From contig CAZEIM010000067.1 in the NCBI GenBank assembly GCA_964512145.1, forward strand, positions 1 through 7,849: a stretch of DNA of 7,849 nucleotides, written 5' to 3'. The notes beneath the pieces are model-generated. The model was not told the origin of the DNA and made no database searches. It saw only the letters and a list, made by a program, of their open reading frames with translations. The translations under genes and the position numbers were made by a program. Source of the DNA: CAYOHR01 sp964512145 (GTDB lineage Bacteria; Bacteroidota; Bacteroidia; Flavobacteriales_G; JALEGO01). Shown piece after piece: positions 6,722 through 7,849 of this stretch. Position 1 is the stretch's first letter, and every line of letters starts with the position of its first letter.

Positions 6722-7849
6722 ATGAAAACAAAAAAAATTCTTTTAGCAACAATCTTTACAAGCTTATCTTTAGTTCAATTTGCTCAAAATTACTGTATTG
6801 ATTTTGAAAACTTAGCAACAAACCAATATATTGGAGCTCCTACTCACAGTGATGGAGACTTAATTCTATCAGAAAATAATATAAATTTTTACTTTTATTC
6901 ATGCGACTGGTATCCTTGGCCAGGATACAATGACACTACAATTGCCGTTTATGATGTAACCATTTCGACAGGAGAAATGAGTGGAAATGGCTTAAATTTT
7001 CATGATGCTTACGCTTTAATTGATTTATCCTTACTGCCATATTCTTATAAAAGAGTAGAATATTTTGCTAATATTTTTTATAGTGCTGATATAAATGTAA
7101 ATTCAGGAACAATAATTTCAGGAACAAATGGTTATACAAATGGAGTTTATCATACATTTTCTGCTACTTCAAGCTCCACAATTTTTAAGGTTACATTAAC
7201 TGGGCATATTAATACAATTGAAATAGGAAATAGTTATAGCTGGGATTTAATATTGGATAATTTTTGTGTTTATAATGCATTAGACTCTGCTTTTGTTTGG
7301 CCTGGTGATGCAAATAATGATGGTATTGCAAACAACACAGACCTGCTATCCATTGGTGTTGGGTATAATGAAACAGGGTTTCAACGTATTGGTGCCAATA
7401 ATAATTGGATATCTCAACCTGCTTCAAAATGGATACAGAATTTTGCAAGTGGAGAAAATTATGCATATGCCGATTGTAATGGAGATGGAGTAATTAATGA
7501 TTTAGACACTCTAGCCATTTATTTAAACTATGGATTAACACACCCAAAAGGGAATGATATAGCAACTACAACTGACCCAACATTATTCTATGAACTCCCC
7601 ACAGATACTACATTAATAAATACTGTTGTTTCTATTCCTATTTATTTAGGTACTCCAAGTGTCCCTGCAATAGATGTATACGGTATAGCATTTACGATAA
7701 CTTTTGACCCTACGTTAGTTGATACTGCTAGTGTTAATACTACGTTCAACAGCTCTTGGTTAGGAACTAAAAATACAGACATGATTACGATTCAAAAACG
7801 TTTTGGAGCAGCCGGAGAATTACATATAGGCATGGTACGTACTGATAAG
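6722..7849 (+). CDS. Secreted protein with dockerin-like and cohesin-like domains, C-terminus cut off
   Basis: The frame runs 376 codons from the ATG at 6722 to the right edge without a stop. Residues 1-21 are a signal peptide (ILLATIFTSLSL, cleavage after QFA or nearby). Residues about 25-185 are a beta-rich domain beginning CIDFENLATNQYIG and ending WDLILDNFCVY; this resembles extracellular lectin-like or binding modules, but I cannot name it. Two EF-hand-type calcium loops follow, D196-N198-D200-G201-D207 and D251-N253-D255-G256-D262, as in a type I dockerin but 55 residues apart. From about 296 a cohesin-like beta sandwich begins (VVSIPIYLG, VYGIAFTITFDPTLVDTASV). In Bacteroidota such proteins usually end in a type IX secretion sorting domain, which would lie beyond the window. 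It is probably a surface or secreted adhesin or scaffold; no catalytic domain is seen. Confidence 0.82.
   Translation, partial: MKTKKILLATIFTSLSLVQFAQNYCIDFENLATNQYIGAPTHSDGDLILSENNINFYFYSCDWYPWPGYNDTTIAVYDVTISTGEMSGNGLNFHDAYALIDLSLLPYSYKRVEYFANIFYSADINVNSGTIISGTNGYTNGVYHTFSATSSSTIFKVTLTGHINTIEIGNSYSWDLILDNFCVYNALDSAFVWPGDANNDGIANNTDLLSIGVGYNETGFQRIGANNNWISQPASKWIQNFASGENYAYADCNGDGVINDLDTLAIYLNYGLTHPKGNDIATTTDPTLFYELPTDTTLINTVVSIPIYLGTPSVPAIDVYGIAFTITFDPTLVDTASVNTTFNSSWLGTKNTDMITIQKRFGAAGELHIGMVRTDK

Noticed and set aside
7209..7493. Two opposing open frames of 85 and 66 codons
   Set aside because: Both lie inside the dockerin/cohesin-like gene, whose frame contains two complete calcium loops.
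1..7849. CRISPR array, transfer RNA, insertion sequence or defence genes
   Set aside because: I saw no spaced direct repeats, cloverleaf, terminal inverted repeats with a transposase, or defence motifs on either strand.

Overview
The window looks like a piece of an AT-rich Bacteroidota chromosome, probably from an environmental lineage near Flavobacteriales or Saprospiria and probably from a draft scaffold, because it holds a 17-base run of N. The evidence is the gene content: a TonB-dependent receptor with an N-terminal carboxypeptidase-regulatory-like domain, a lipoprotein prolyl oligopeptidase, a large helical protein of a Bacteroidota type, and a secreted protein with dockerin-like and cohesin-like parts. 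Candidate promoters resemble the TTTG / TAnnTTTG pattern of that phylum, and almost no start codon has a Shine-Dalgarno sequence. This placement is inference; no marker gene is present.

Layout. At the left edge, on the minus strand, lies the N-terminal 215 residues of a TonB-dependent outer-membrane receptor (2-646). Next on the minus strand is a tight three-gene set transcribed as panD, an unknown 181-residue protein and idi (2158 down to 707), joining beta-alanine synthesis for coenzyme A with isoprenoid isomerisation. Divergent from panD is a prolyl oligopeptidase lipoprotein (2266-4404). Its tail overlaps by 11 bases the tail of a convergent minus-strand pair: an unknown 471-residue helical protein (6416-5001) and, one base later, a minimal bacterial sugar transferase (4999-4394). 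After a 150-base divergent spacer, the plus strand carries a possible 47-codon small ORF with the only strong Shine-Dalgarno sequence in the window. Eleven bases later begins a secreted protein (6722 onward, cut by the right edge) with an N-terminal beta-rich domain, a calcium-loop dockerin-like pair and the start of a cohesin-like domain.

The window is mostly housekeeping and cell-surface genes. There is no clear defence, CRISPR, transposon or RNA gene. The parts most worth a second look are the small ORF plus dockerin/cohesin-like protein at the right edge, the back-to-back promoters between panD and the peptidase (with a panD promoter so close to the ATG that the mRNA may be leaderless), and the one-base coupling of an unknown protein to a sugar transferase.
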